Shown here one piece after another: positions 8,138 to 15,878 of a stretch of 25,501 nucleotides of DNA (positions within the stretch are counted from its first letter, which is position 1; each line of letters begins with the position of its first letter). Below the pieces are notes generated by a model. The model worked only from the letters and a program-made list of their open reading frames with translations. It searched no databases and had not been told where the DNA came from. The translations under genes were made by a program, and so were the position numbers. Source of the DNA: Candidatus Gastranaerophilales bacterium (GTDB lineage Bacteria > Cyanobacteriota > Vampirovibrionia > Gastranaerophilales > Gastranaerophilaceae); assembly GCA_944323495.1 (NCBI GenBank), contig CALUSZ010000051.1, positions 1 through 25,501 of the forward strand, given 5' to 3'.

Positions 8138-8243
8138 AACAACATATCTCCATACAGCAATTGTAAGGGTTTATTCTTGAACATAAATCACCTGTTAGTT
8201 TAGTTTTTGGGGGTAAAGTGTTATAATTATGTCTATTATAGTT

Positions 8244-9266
8244 TTAGTTAATCTGGTTTAAATAATTTTTGCATGCTTTATTTCTAGTGTAATTTTTTAT
8301 TGTATTGTAGCAGTTTTCGAGAATTTCGTTTTGATTATTGGAATTTATAATAGTTTCAATAATATCATTTTTCCAGAAATACCCGTTAAACCCGTCTTTT
8401 ATAATTCCTGCTATTCCGTCATTTTCGCTGCAAACGGTTATACAGCCTGAAGCCATAGCTTCAAGATAAACCATTCCGAATGTTTCATTTTTGCTCGGAA
8501 GTACAAAAATATCGGCTTTTCTCATCTCTTCAATAACTTTACCGTGCTCAAGACGGCCCGTGAAAATCGGTTTTTTAGAGAGCTTTCTTAAATTTTTGTA
8601 CTCTTTTCCTTCTCCTATAATTTTTAATTCAACATCAAGTTTTTCGCATGCCTTTATTACTTTATCGATATTTTTACGTTTAATTAATTGAGCGCAGGTT
8701 AAAATTCGTTTTCCGCTCTCCCATGCTCTTTTCGTAATTATATTTTCGTCAATTCCGGAATAGCAGATGAAAGTTTTCGCCTCATATTCAGGATAAAGTT
8801 TTAAGAACTTGTTTTTAATCACTTCGCTTCTGCAAGCTATTTTTAGTGCATTTTTATACCCTATCTCAAGTGCTTTTTTAAAATAAACGGAGTATAAAGG
8901 ATTAGTAAGAACCTCTAGGTCGGAAACATGTACTCCTGCAATAAATGGCAATCCGAGTTTATACGCAAACAATATTCCGCTTGGCATATGTGCAATTGTA
9001 ATATCTGGCTTAAATTCCGTCTTGATTTTATTTTTAATATTACCTAAAAATGGTAGAAAATAATTTATATTTTCTACATTTCCGTAAATTCCGGATTTAT
9101 AAAAAGTTTTTTTTCTGAGAAAAGAATTCAATAAAAAATTCGGCCGTATTATTTTTACCTCATTACCTAACTTTTCCCAGCCCTGAACAAAATCAAAAAT
9201 CGTGCGCGGGGTATTTTTTTCTCCGTCTTTTACGGGATACAAATCAGTAATTACAAGTATTTTCAT
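8244..9266 (-). CDS. glycosyltransferase family 4 protein
   Basis: A 340-residue GT-B retaining glycosyltransferase that moves a sugar from a nucleotide donor, typically for cell-surface glycan or glycolipid. The N-terminal acceptor domain opens MKILVITDLYPVKDGEKNTPRT. The C-terminal donor domain starts near residue 186 (KRILTCAQLIKRKNID). It carries the E-x7-E motif in SKNETFGMVYLEAMASG (E261, E269), the clearest GT4 marker. There is no membrane segment, so it acts in the cytoplasm or at the inner leaflet. The ATG overlaps the stop of the upstream permease gene by one base (TAATG), indicating translational coupling. The sugar and acceptor cannot be told. The family call is firm. Confidence 0.88.
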   Translation of the reverse strand: MKILVITDLYPVKDGEKNTPRTIFDFVQGWEKLGNEVKIIRPNFLLNSFLRKKTFYKSGIYGNVENINYFLPFLGNIKNKIKTEFKPDITIAHMPSGILFAYKLGLPFIAGVHVSDLEVLTNPLYSVYFKKALEIGYKNALKIACRSEVIKNKFLKLYPEYEAKTFICYSGIDENIITKRAWESGKRILTCAQLIKRKNIDKVIKACEKLDVELKIIGEGKEYKNLRKLSKKPIFTGRLEHGKVIEEMRKADIFVLPSKNETFGMVYLEAMASGCITVCSENDGIAGIIKDGFNGYFWKNDIIETIINSNNQNEILENCYNTIKNYTRNKACKNYLNQIN

Positions 9267-10138
9267 TAAATATCCCCGTATTTATTTTTTTCAAAACAAA
9301 GTATATTAATTAATGAAAACGCCATCACAACAACCAGCAGCACAACGGCAAGGGCTGATGCGTAGCCTAAATCCAGGTTTTCAAATGCGCGCTCATATAT
9401 ATAATAAACAATTGTTTTTGTAGAATTTAAAGGCCCGCCTTTTGTCATAACATAGATTTCTGCAAAAACTTTCATTGCAGAGATGGTGCTTATTGTAGAT
9501 ACAAGCGCTATTGTCGGCATAATATGCGGGATTGTAACTGTCAGGTGCTTTCTGAAGAATCCTGCTCCGTCAATATCGCATGCCTCATACAATTCCTGCG
9601 GAACACTCATTAAGGATGCGAGATAAATCATCATATAATACCCGATACCTTTCCATATAGTAACAACGGCAACCGAAAATAATGCCCACTTGGTATCTAC
9701 AAGCCAGCCGATTGGTTCTATGTGAAAAACGGATAATATATAATTCAAAATTCCGCTTGTAGCATAGAGCCACTTAAAAGCAATTGCTGCAACTACAATT
9801 GATACAATAACCGGAAGATAAAGCAGAATTTTATATAAAGTTATTCCCCTGATTTTCTGATTGATTAATACAGCAAGAAAGAGCGGGAAAATAACAAGAA
9901 ACGGAACCGCAATTATTAAGTACATAAATGTATTAAACATTACCTTATAAAATACGGGCTCTTTTAATAGTTTTATATAATTGTCCGTCCCGCAGAAGGT
10001 CGGGTGATAGATGCTTGACGAATAATCAAAAAAACTCAATCCGAAAGTTTGAAAAAACGGGATAAAAAAGAACACGATTAATACTGCGGCGGCAGGAAGT
10101 AAAAACAGATAAGGCGTGTATTTTTTATAATAATTCAT
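9266..10138 (-). CDS. sugar ABC transporter permease, MalF/UgpA-type
   Basis: A 290-residue integral membrane permease with six predicted segments, the first at about 8-31 (YLFLLPAAAVLIVFFFIPFF). The cytoplasmic EAA loop that docks on the ATPase is clear: ELYEACDIDGAGFFRKHLT (182-200) continuing VTIPHIMPT. LAPTGGP-like context is replaced by VMTKGGPLNSTKTIVYYIY, as in the MalF/UgpA/LacF group. Such permeases work with a second permease, an ATPase and a periplasmic binding protein; none of these is within the window. No strong Shine-Dalgarno precedes the ATG. It lies 31 nt after the radical SAM gene and is coupled to the GT4 gene. The substrate is unknown, probably a sugar, polyol or glycerol-phosphate. 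Confidence 0.9.
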   Translation of the reverse strand: MNYYKKYTPYLFLLPAAAVLIVFFFIPFFQTFGLSFFDYSSSIYHPTFCGTDNYIKLLKEPVFYKVMFNTFMYLIIAVPFLVIFPLFLAVLINQKIRGITLYKILLYLPVIVSIVVAAIAFKWLYATSGILNYILSVFHIEPIGWLVDTKWALFSVAVVTIWKGIGYYMMIYLASLMSVPQELYEACDIDGAGFFRKHLTVTIPHIMPTIALVSTISTISAMKVFAEIYVMTKGGPLNSTKTIVYYIYERAFENLDLGYASALAVVLLVVVMAFSLINILCFEKNKYGDI

Positions 10139-10169
10139 ATACTGATTATCTCATTTGAACCCTATAAGG

Positions 10170-10373
10170 TCAATATTTTACTTCTAATTCGCAGCACATC
10201 TGGCATGCTCCAAATGTTCCGCCCGATGCTTTTAGATTTTTTCTAAAGCAGCAATAATGAGGGCTGTTAAATAATTCTTTCAGAGTTTTTTCTTTCACAT
10301 TACCTATTTTTTGCGAAAGACAAGGATAGACATACCCTTCCGGATTTATCATCATATTGTTATATGGATAAGT
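10170..10373 (-). pseudogene. SPASM-domain remainder of the radical SAM gene, same frame after the TGA
   Basis: These codons continue the radical SAM frame with no further stop until 10170. They give TYPYNNMMINPEGYVYPC, then QKIGNVKEKTLKELF and a terminal ACQMCCELEVKY. This is a normal SPASM layout (auxiliary [4Fe-4S] cluster domain), except that the first expected Cys falls exactly on the TGA. An ATG at 10355 could start a separate 61-aa peptide, but no Shine-Dalgarno precedes it. Read as one gene, the whole is a C-to-stop nonsense mutant, a selenocysteine-containing protein or a sequencing error. The intact frame and motifs argue for recent loss or for recoding. Confidence 0.7.
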
Positions 10374-11237
10374 TCAGGGTTTATAGATTTCACCCAGAGG
10401 AGTATCAGACGGGGTATGGAAAAATTTTTCGATGGCTAAAATCGGATTGGGAGAATATTCAAACTTCGGCGAGAATCTTATTTTTGTTTTACCTCCCATA
10501 CTCTCGATTTCTCTATATACCTCTTTAAAATGTTCCAGATTAAAATATAATTCTATCGGGTATTCAGCATTGAATTCCGGTATAAAGCTTTCTTGAAGTA
10601 TAGAGTTTTGTTTCCAGTGGTTATTCCTTAAAAAAGAAATTGAAAAGAATTCAAATCCCATATCATTACAGAGCTTATATAATTTAGGCAGGTCGTCCAA
10701 ATTATTTTCAAGAACAATAGTTTTTATATCAACCATTTGATTTTTCTTTTGCGATTTCAAATTTTCCAAATTAGAAACGATTTTATCAAAAATTCCTTCC
10801 TTTCCCCTGTTTTTGTCATGATTAGAGCCGTAGCCGTCAAGCGATACTGATAGAAGCAGAAGCTTATATTTAATAAATGCTTTAATTATTTCATCATTGA
10901 TTAGAATCCCATTTGATACAACATGTACTTTATTAAGGATTCTCTTAGATGTGTAGGCTAAAATATCAATAAAATCTTTTCTCACAAGCGGTTCTCCGCC
11001 AACAAGGGTTGCAATTGAATAAAATGGAAGCTGGCTGATAACTTTTTTCCATTCTTCTGTTGTTAATTCCTCTTTTTTTCTTTCATTTCCGACATAACAA
11101 TACGGGCAGTTGAGATTACATCTATATGTAAGCTCAAGAAAATATCTAAACGGTATCTTAGCTCTGCCGTATTTATCGTTGTATGAAAGTGAAGTATAAA
11201 AATTTCTTGCCCGATCGAACAGATTTGAATAATTCAT
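10374..11237 (-). CDS. radical SAM protein, core domain (ends at an in-frame TGA)
   Basis: Radical SAM enzymes cleave S-adenosylmethionine with a [4Fe-4S] cluster to start radical chemistry. The cluster motif C-x3-C-x2-C is present as RCNLNCPYCY (C40, C44, C47), followed by the SAM-contacting GGEPL at 80-84 and barrel segments HVVSNGILI and LLLLSVSLDGYGSNHDKNRG. The ATG is preceded by GGGGGA at 5 nt. The frame stops at TGA (10374-10376, codon 288) just before a SPASM domain that continues in the same frame. So this is the front part of a 355-codon gene rather than a normal full-length protein. SPASM relatives modify peptides or act as anaerobic maturases; no precursor peptide was recognised nearby. 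An ABC permease and a glycosyltransferase follow. Confidence 0.85.
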   Translation of the reverse strand: MNYSNLFDRARNFYTSLSYNDKYGRAKIPFRYFLELTYRCNLNCPYCYVGNERKKEELTTEEWKKVISQLPFYSIATLVGGEPLVRKDFIDILAYTSKRILNKVHVVSNGILINDEIIKAFIKYKLLLLSVSLDGYGSNHDKNRGKEGIFDKIVSNLENLKSQKKNQMVDIKTIVLENNLDDLPKLYKLCNDMGFEFFSISFLRNNHWKQNSILQESFIPEFNAEYPIELYFNLEHFKEVYREIESMGGKTKIRFSPKFEYSPNPILAIEKFFHTPSDTPLGEIYKP

Positions 11238-11262
11238 AAATCCCCCGCAATCCTTACTACCT

Positions 11263-11291
11263 ATATTAGCATAAAGTTTAATGATAGTTTA
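11263..11291 (-). promoter_or_regulatory. candidate extended -10 promoter of the radical SAM-permease-GT4 unit
   Basis: Minus-strand TGC-TAATAT (11263-11271) is an extended -10 box 25 nt upstream of the radical SAM start. A weak -35-like TAAACT (11286-11291) lies at 17 nt spacing. Confidence 0.4.
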
Positions 11292-11337
11292 CGGGGTTAA
11301 GTTTAATATAATAAAGAATCCTCATCGCTCAAACTTT

Positions 11338-11368
11338 CCTCTCTTTTTTCTTAAGAGAGGTTTCTTTT
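11338..11368 (+). terminator. plus-strand hairpin with T-rich tail
   Basis: CCTCTCTT (11338-11345) pairs perfectly with AAGAGAGG (11353-11360) over a 7-nt loop. TTTCTTTT follows on the plus strand. On the minus strand no T-run follows. The flanking protein genes are both on the minus strand, so the orientation is unexpected. Confidence 0.6.
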
Positions 11369-11387
11369 GTAAAGATTTGTAAAATAT

Positions 11388-11500
11388 TTGACAAGAACTA
11401 GCAAAAAATATTTTTACAGTTTTTATAGCAGATATAAAGCTCTCTCTTCTTATTTAAACGGACAGGCCTTGGTTACAAATACACAAGGTCTTTTTTTTTT
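11388..11500 (+). ncRNA. candidate small RNA in the SDR/radical SAM gap
   Basis: TTGACA (11388-11393) is a perfect -35 box. The best -10 is TATTTT (11409-11414) at a short 15-nt spacing, so the promoter is imperfect. A transcript from about 11421 would end in the hairpin and ten T's at 11500, giving an RNA of about 80 nt. No convincing frame with a Shine-Dalgarno is seen in it. The call rests only on the promoter-like box plus the terminator between two minus-strand genes. Confidence 0.3.
11464..11500 (+). terminator. plus-strand intrinsic terminator at the SDR stop codon
   Basis: AGGCCTTG (11464-11471) pairs with CAAGGTCT (11484-11491, one G-T pair) over a 12-nt loop, within a run of ten T's at 11491-11500. 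The T-run reads into the stop codon of the minus-strand SDR gene. It would end a plus-strand transcript, either a short RNA or antisense transcription into the SDR/gsp operon. Confidence 0.75.
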
Positions 11501-12317
11501 ATTTTATTCTCTGTTTGAGACCGAATTTAATAAGCGAGTTTATCAATCCTTGCGGGAGCTTAGATGCAATACTTGCCATATATGCATCAAAACCGACTGT
11601 ATATGATAGCTTTGGATTTTTACTTCTGTCAGCTTTCAATATAACATCAACAACCTTTTCGACGGGTAAACCTTCTCTTGCATTCTTTTTAGCGTTAGAA
11701 ATCAGGAAACGCATTTCGTTTTCGTACCCGTTAAAGTATTCAAAATATTTAGAATTCTCATCAACTGATTTTCCCCATAAAGGTGTTGCGATAACTCCCG
11801 GTTTGATTGATACGACTTTTATGTTTCTCTTGTTTTCAATCAAAAGCGAGTTAAAAAACATATCCAAACAGCGTTTTGATGCGCAGTAAGGCGATATGAA
11901 CGGGAATATTCCAAAGCTTGCCATAGAGCTTATATTAATAATCTTTCCGTCATTTAATATTTCCATAAGCCTTTTTGTTAACTCAAGATGTCCGAAAACG
12001 TTAACATCGAACTGGCGCCTAAGCTCGTCCATTTCTATTCTTTCAACAGGGCCGGCCACTACGCAGCCCGCAATATTAATCAATGTATCAACCTTTGTAC
12101 ACTTTGAGATTAAATAATCTGCTGCAAATTTTATGCTCTCCGGTTTTGCATAATCAATATAAAAAGGATAAATATTAGAAGACATTGCTCTTAAAACGGC
12201 TTCGTGTTCTTTATTTCTATAGCCGGCAAAAACAACGTTATCTTCACATAGGCGCTTTAAAAGAGCGTTTCCGATACCGGAGGTTGAACCTGTAATAACA
12301 TAAGTTTTAGTCTTCAT
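11499..12317 (-). CDS. short-chain dehydrogenase/reductase (SDR), classical type
   Basis: An NAD(P)-dependent oxidoreductase of 272 residues with a Rossmann fold. Cofactor motif TGSTSGIG lies at 9-16, NIAG (variant of NNAG) at 81-84, the catalytic Ser at 130/131 in NISSMAS, and YCASK (Y144, K148) matches YxxxK. KPGVIATPLW follows, as in classical SDRs. The C-terminal extension past residue 220 may shape a lipid or steroid-like substrate pocket, but the substrate is unknown. Its ATG lies inside the end of the DUF6812-like gene (11-nt overlap), making it the last gene of the gsp operon. The stop codon is embedded in the A/T run of a plus-strand terminator. The family call is firm; why it travels with secretion genes is unclear. 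Confidence 0.88.
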   Translation of the reverse strand: MKTKTYVITGSTSGIGNALLKRLCEDNVVFAGYRNKEHEAVLRAMSSNIYPFYIDYAKPESIKFAADYLISKCTKVDTLINIAGCVVAGPVERIEMDELRRQFDVNVFGHLELTKRLMEILNDGKIINISSMASFGIFPFISPYCASKRCLDMFFNSLLIENKRNIKVVSIKPGVIATPLWGKSVDENSKYFEYFNGYENEMRFLISNAKKNAREGLPVEKVVDVILKADRSKNPKLSYTVGFDAYMASIASKLPQGLINSLIKFGLKQRIK

Positions 12318-12588
12318 ATAAAGGTCTCATAATAAGTATTGTAGACAAATTAACCTGAATAAATTCGTGAGATTCAATATCTTTTTGCGGAAACAACTTT
12401 GATTCCATCGTACAGTTTTTAACAGCGATAAACTGTTTATTTGTATTCAGGATTTCAGATAATAGCCTTGTTCTTTTGCCTATTTTAGGCATGAAAACAT
12501 AACCTCTGATTATATACTCAGCAGTTTCAATATAAACCTTTTCTCTCCAGGCTGAAGTTGTTAATTCTAAAATTTCGTTGTTATCCAT
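12307..12588 (-). CDS. DUF6812-like small protein
   Basis: A 93-residue soluble protein. The core KVYIETAEYIIRGYVFMP (about 18-35), then RLLSEILNTNKQFIAVKNC, resembles the pattern I recall for DUF6812: a beta-rich fold with a nucleic-acid- or ligand-binding look, function unknown. That match is from memory and needs a profile search. The ATG at 12588 is chosen over GTG 12603 because GGTGGAG lies 9 nt upstream, just after the gspF stop codon. The protein would begin MDNNEILELTTSAWR. It is 15 nt from gspF and overlaps the SDR gene by 11 nt, so it is translated as part of the secretion operon. Confidence 0.7.
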   Translation of the reverse strand: MDNNEILELTTSAWREKVYIETAEYIIRGYVFMPKIGKRTRLLSEILNTNKQFIAVKNCTMESKLFPQKDIESHEFIQVNLSTILIMRPLYED

Positions 12589-12603
12589 TTGATATTTCTC
12601 CAC

Positions 12604-13803
12604 CTAGCTCATATAAGACTGGAACAATGGTAAGTAAAGTGCCAGTGCCATTACAAGTACGATACTTCCGATTACTATAAGCATAATAGGTTCAATCATC
12701 TTAGTCATAGTATCAATAATACCGTCTAATGTTTTATCCAGAAAGTTTACGCCCTTTTCAAGCATATCTCCCAGACGACCTGATTGTTCACCGGTTGCAA
12801 TCATAAACAAAAGCATCTTTGGAACAATCTTTGTAGCTTTCAGTGCCTGCGACACTTGTAACCCTTGTTGAACTTTTACAATGGCTCCGCTCATTTTGTT
12901 TCGTAAAACAGAGTTCGTAAGTGTTATAACAGCAAGGTGCAAGCAGTCAACAATCGGAATACCTGCGTCATATGATACACTCATTACTGACAGGAAGTTT
13001 GAATAATTTGAATACATAATAAGGTTATTCAAAAGAGGTATTTTAAGGACAATTTTATCAAGAATATTTCTTGCTGGCTGCCAGTTAACCATAACAAAGC
13101 AGAATACAATAAATGCTACAATAAATATTGGAATTGTGTACCAGTATGTTTTTAAATAATCTCCGGCATTAATCATTATTGATGTAATAAGCGGAAGTGC
13201 TTTATCTTGTTGTTCAAACATTTCTTTGAATGCCGGGAATACAAATACCAGCATTATGATTGTGATTAAGAATGCCAAAACAACAACGAACATCGGGTAC
13301 ATTAATGTTCCAATAACCTTCCCTTTGATATTTGCCTGTTTTGTAAGCAAATCTTTAATACGACCTAAAGTTTTTTCCAATTCACCGGACTCTTCACCGG
13401 CCTTAATCAAACCGATAAAAATATAACCGAAAACTTGAGGGTATCTTGCAAGAGTGTCTGCAAAAGTAGAACCTGCCATGATTTGTGTTTTTAAAATCTT
13501 TGACATATCTCTGATTTTCTTTTTTGCAGCTTCCTGCTCCATAAACATTAAAGATTCAACAGCCGGAATACCTGATGTAAGCAAAATCTGCAAGGTAGAT
13601 ATAAAATCTATTTTTTCAGCAAGGCTTAAACTTGAAATGCGTGCAGCTTTTTTTGCTTTTGCATCAGAATATTCATTAATTTTAGTAGGAACAAGCCCCA
13701 TTTTTCTGATTAAATCACGGGCATCTTTAAGGTTTGAAGCTGTTACTTCTCCTTTTACTACTTCTTTTCCTTGTTTTAGTGCACTATAGCTGTATATTGG
13801 CAT
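12604..13803 (-). CDS. gspF: type II secretion / type IV pilus inner-membrane platform protein (GspF/PilC)
   Basis: The polytopic platform that couples the assembly ATPase to pseudopilin or pilin polymerisation. Its 399 residues are normal for the family. The N-terminal cytoplasmic part opens MPIYSYSALKQGKEVVKGEV, typical of GspF/PilC. Two T2SSF repeats follow: about 65-190 (FISTLQILLTSGIPAVESL ... GEESGELEKTL) and about 268-390 (YSNFLSVMSVSYDAGIPIV ... GEQSGRLGDML). Each is followed by hydrophobic segments (about 168-190, 220-240, 372-392). GAGGA lies 4 nt before the ATG. It is 20 nt downstream of the ATPase gene in canonical C-D-E-F order. Whether the machine is a secretion system or a pilus cannot be settled because no pilin gene is in view; pilC is an equally valid name. 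Confidence 0.93.
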   Translation of the reverse strand: MPIYSYSALKQGKEVVKGEVTASNLKDARDLIRKMGLVPTKINEYSDAKAKKAARISSLSLAEKIDFISTLQILLTSGIPAVESLMFMEQEAAKKKIRDMSKILKTQIMAGSTFADTLARYPQVFGYIFIGLIKAGEESGELEKTLGRIKDLLTKQANIKGKVIGTLMYPMFVVVLAFLITIIMLVFVFPAFKEMFEQQDKALPLITSIMINAGDYLKTYWYTIPIFIVAFIVFCFVMVNWQPARNILDKIVLKIPLLNNLIMYSNYSNFLSVMSVSYDAGIPIVDCLHLAVITLTNSVLRNKMSGAIVKVQQGLQVSQALKATKIVPKMLLFMIATGEQSGRLGDMLEKGVNFLDKTLDGIIDTMTKMIEPIMLIVIGSIVLVMALALYLPLFQSYMS

Positions 13804-13823
13804 ATCGTCCTCATTTTCTTATT

Positions 13824-15875
13824 TTAATCACTAGCATAACCTAATACCCTGATAAATTCACTGGTAGTAGTTCTGCCTTCTATAATATGATTGAGGCAGG
13901 AGTATTTAAGGGTATTCATACCTGCTGCAACAGCTGCTTCTTCGATTTCAATATCATGGGCACCTTGTGCAATCAGTTTTTTAATTTCTCTTGTAATCGG
14001 CATAATTTCATAAATCCCGAGACGGCCTGTGTAACCTAAGTAGCCGCAGTCTTTACATCCTTTTTTTCTGTAAAGCTTTGTTTTTAATAACTGCTGCTGG
14101 ATTTCAGGATTTGTTGATATATGTTTAACTTCCTCTTCTGTCGGGAAATAGCCTTCTTTACATTTGTCACATAATCTTCTTACAAGACGCTGTGCAATTA
14201 CACCTGTAAGAGTTGATGATACAAGATAATCCTTTGCACCCATTTCAATTAAACGTGTAACTGTTGCTGCTGCTGAATTTGTGTGAACCGTGCTTAATAC
14301 AAGGTGACCGGTTAAAGCTGCAGAAATTGCAACTTCTAAGGTTTCAAAGTCACGGATTTCACCGATAAGAATAATATCAGGGTCTTGTCTTAAAATTGCT
14401 CTCATACAAGAGGCGAATGTAATATCAGCTTTAGGGTTAACCTGCGATTGGTTAATCCCTTCGAGCTTAATTTCTATTGGATCCTCAATTGTCGTAATAT
14501 TAACATCTTCCTTATTCAATGCCTTTAAAATCGTATAAAGTGTTGTTGTTTTACCTGAACCTGTAGGGCCTGATGTCAGGATAATTCCGTTCGGACACTG
14601 AACCATATCGTGGATTTTTTGGATATCCTCATCTGACGCCCCTGCAATAATCATCTTATCACCGGCTGCTTTCAAGCTGACTGCAGGTGCCAGAATACGG
14701 ATTACGACTTTTTCCTTGCCTGAAACAGGAAGCGTATTTATACGGAAATCGTACATTCTGTCATTGTATTTAATTGAGAAAGTACCGTCCTGCGGGCGTC
14801 TGTGTTCTGCAATGTTCATCCTTGCAAGAACCTTAAAACGGGTAATTACCGCCTGCTCAATACTTCCCGGAATTTCCAGAACTTTTTTTAAGATACCATC
14901 CGTTCTTACACGGACAACATAATACCCTAAACGCGGCTCAATATGAATATCTGATGCTTTAGCGTCAATTGCGTCAGTAATAATTTTATAAACGAATTTT
15001 GCAACATTTCCGCTTGCATCCTGCAGTTCTTTTTCAACCTGTGTCCAGAGAGACTCTTCATTAGAAAACTGCGCCGCTTCTTCTTCAATACTTTGAATAA
15101 TTCTTTCAGTTTCTTTTGCCGCCTGCTCGCTTTTTTTTTGCATGTAATACTCTTTTAAATACTGATCGTATTCAAAATAAGGTATGCAATATACATTAAG
15201 CGAACGTCCGGTAGATAGAGAAACTTCACGTATAGTATATTTGTCCAGAGGATTAACCATTGCAACGGCCAGTTTATTTTCCTGTAGAGAAAGAATAATT
15301 GTCTGTTTCTTTTCTACAAAATCATCAGGCAGCATCTTTAAGATACTTCTATCAACTTTAATATTTGATTTAGAGATAACTTCACAGCCATACTTCTTTT
15401 TTAAATAAGATACCAGCTGTTCATAGGTTAAATACTCTTTTTCATGAAAAATTGCATCTAAAGGGAGTTTTTTTTCCCTTGCAATCTCAACACACTCCTG
15501 CAGCTGCTCTTTAGTAATCCACCCTATCCCGACAAGCATCTCTTCTGCAGTCGGTTCTTTAGGAGCTTCCGGCTCCTGCTGTTCAGGCTGCGGCACTGCC
15601 TGAACGGACTGCGCAGGTGTTATAGAGTCAAATATTTCATTAAAATAATTTGCCTCTAACGGTATAAAAAGCGGGTTCAGCCCGTTAAATTTTTCTTTTA
15701 TTATAGATGTAATCTGTGCCTTATTTGCGGCATTGTTTTTATTCAGGATTACAACAAAATCATTCTGCCTTTTATCAACTGGAATAAAACCTGATGATTT
15801 CATCAGGTTTAATTCAAAGTTCTTTAAGTATTCCTTTTTTATACTACTCTTTAATTTTTCCAGTTGATTTGACAT
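13824..15875 (-). CDS. gspE: type II secretion / type IV pilus assembly ATPase (GspE/PilB)
   Basis: A hexameric cytoplasmic ATPase powering fibre extension, 683 residues. The N-terminal 100 residues are an unusual extension with a Pro/Gln/Glu linker (about 88-107). A GspE-N/MshEN-like domain follows (about 110-235: VGIGWITKEQLQECVEIA ... VAMVNPLDKYTIREV). The catalytic core shows ASDIHIEP, Walker A GPTGSGKTT (about 436-444), an Asp box FASCMRAILRQDPD, Walker B IILIGEIRD (501-509) and a His box TGHLVLSTVHTN. The zinc-binding tetracysteine is present: CDKC (569-572) and CKDC (607-610). It lies 3 nt after the secretin gene, with little Shine-Dalgarno, suggesting coupling. The tetracysteine fits an extension rather than a PilT-type retraction ATPase. 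Confidence 0.95.
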   Translation of the reverse strand: MSNQLEKLKSSIKKEYLKNFELNLMKSSGFIPVDKRQNDFVVILNKNNAANKAQITSIIKEKFNGLNPLFIPLEANYFNEIFDSITPAQSVQAVPQPEQQEPEAPKEPTAEEMLVGIGWITKEQLQECVEIAREKKLPLDAIFHEKEYLTYEQLVSYLKKKYGCEVISKSNIKVDRSILKMLPDDFVEKKQTIILSLQENKLAVAMVNPLDKYTIREVSLSTGRSLNVYCIPYFEYDQYLKEYYMQKKSEQAAKETERIIQSIEEEAAQFSNEESLWTQVEKELQDASGNVAKFVYKIITDAIDAKASDIHIEPRLGYYVVRVRTDGILKKVLEIPGSIEQAVITRFKVLARMNIAEHRRPQDGTFSIKYNDRMYDFRINTLPVSGKEKVVIRILAPAVSLKAAGDKMIIAGASDEDIQKIHDMVQCPNGIILTSGPTGSGKTTTLYTILKALNKEDVNITTIEDPIEIKLEGINQSQVNPKADITFASCMRAILRQDPDIILIGEIRDFETLEVAISAALTGHLVLSTVHTNSAAATVTRLIEMGAKDYLVSSTLTGVIAQRLVRRLCDKCKEGYFPTEEEVKHISTNPEIQQQLLKTKLYRKKGCKDCGYLGYTGRLGIYEIMPITREIKKLIAQGAHDIEIEEAAVAAGMNTLKYSCLNHIIEGRTTTSEFIRVLGYASD

Positions 15876-15878
15876 AAA

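Noticed and set aside
8110..8184. 24-codon minus-strand frame with AGGTG upstream of ATG, overlapping the start of the 103-aa gene
   Set aside because: Too short and without a recognisable leader-peptide codon run or attenuator; kept only as a remark in the 103-aa gene entry.
11307..11368. Plus-strand TATAAT followed by the CCTCTC hairpin as a second small RNA
   Set aside because: No -35 or extended -10, and the product would be only about 50 nt; TATAAT is common in this AT-rich gap.
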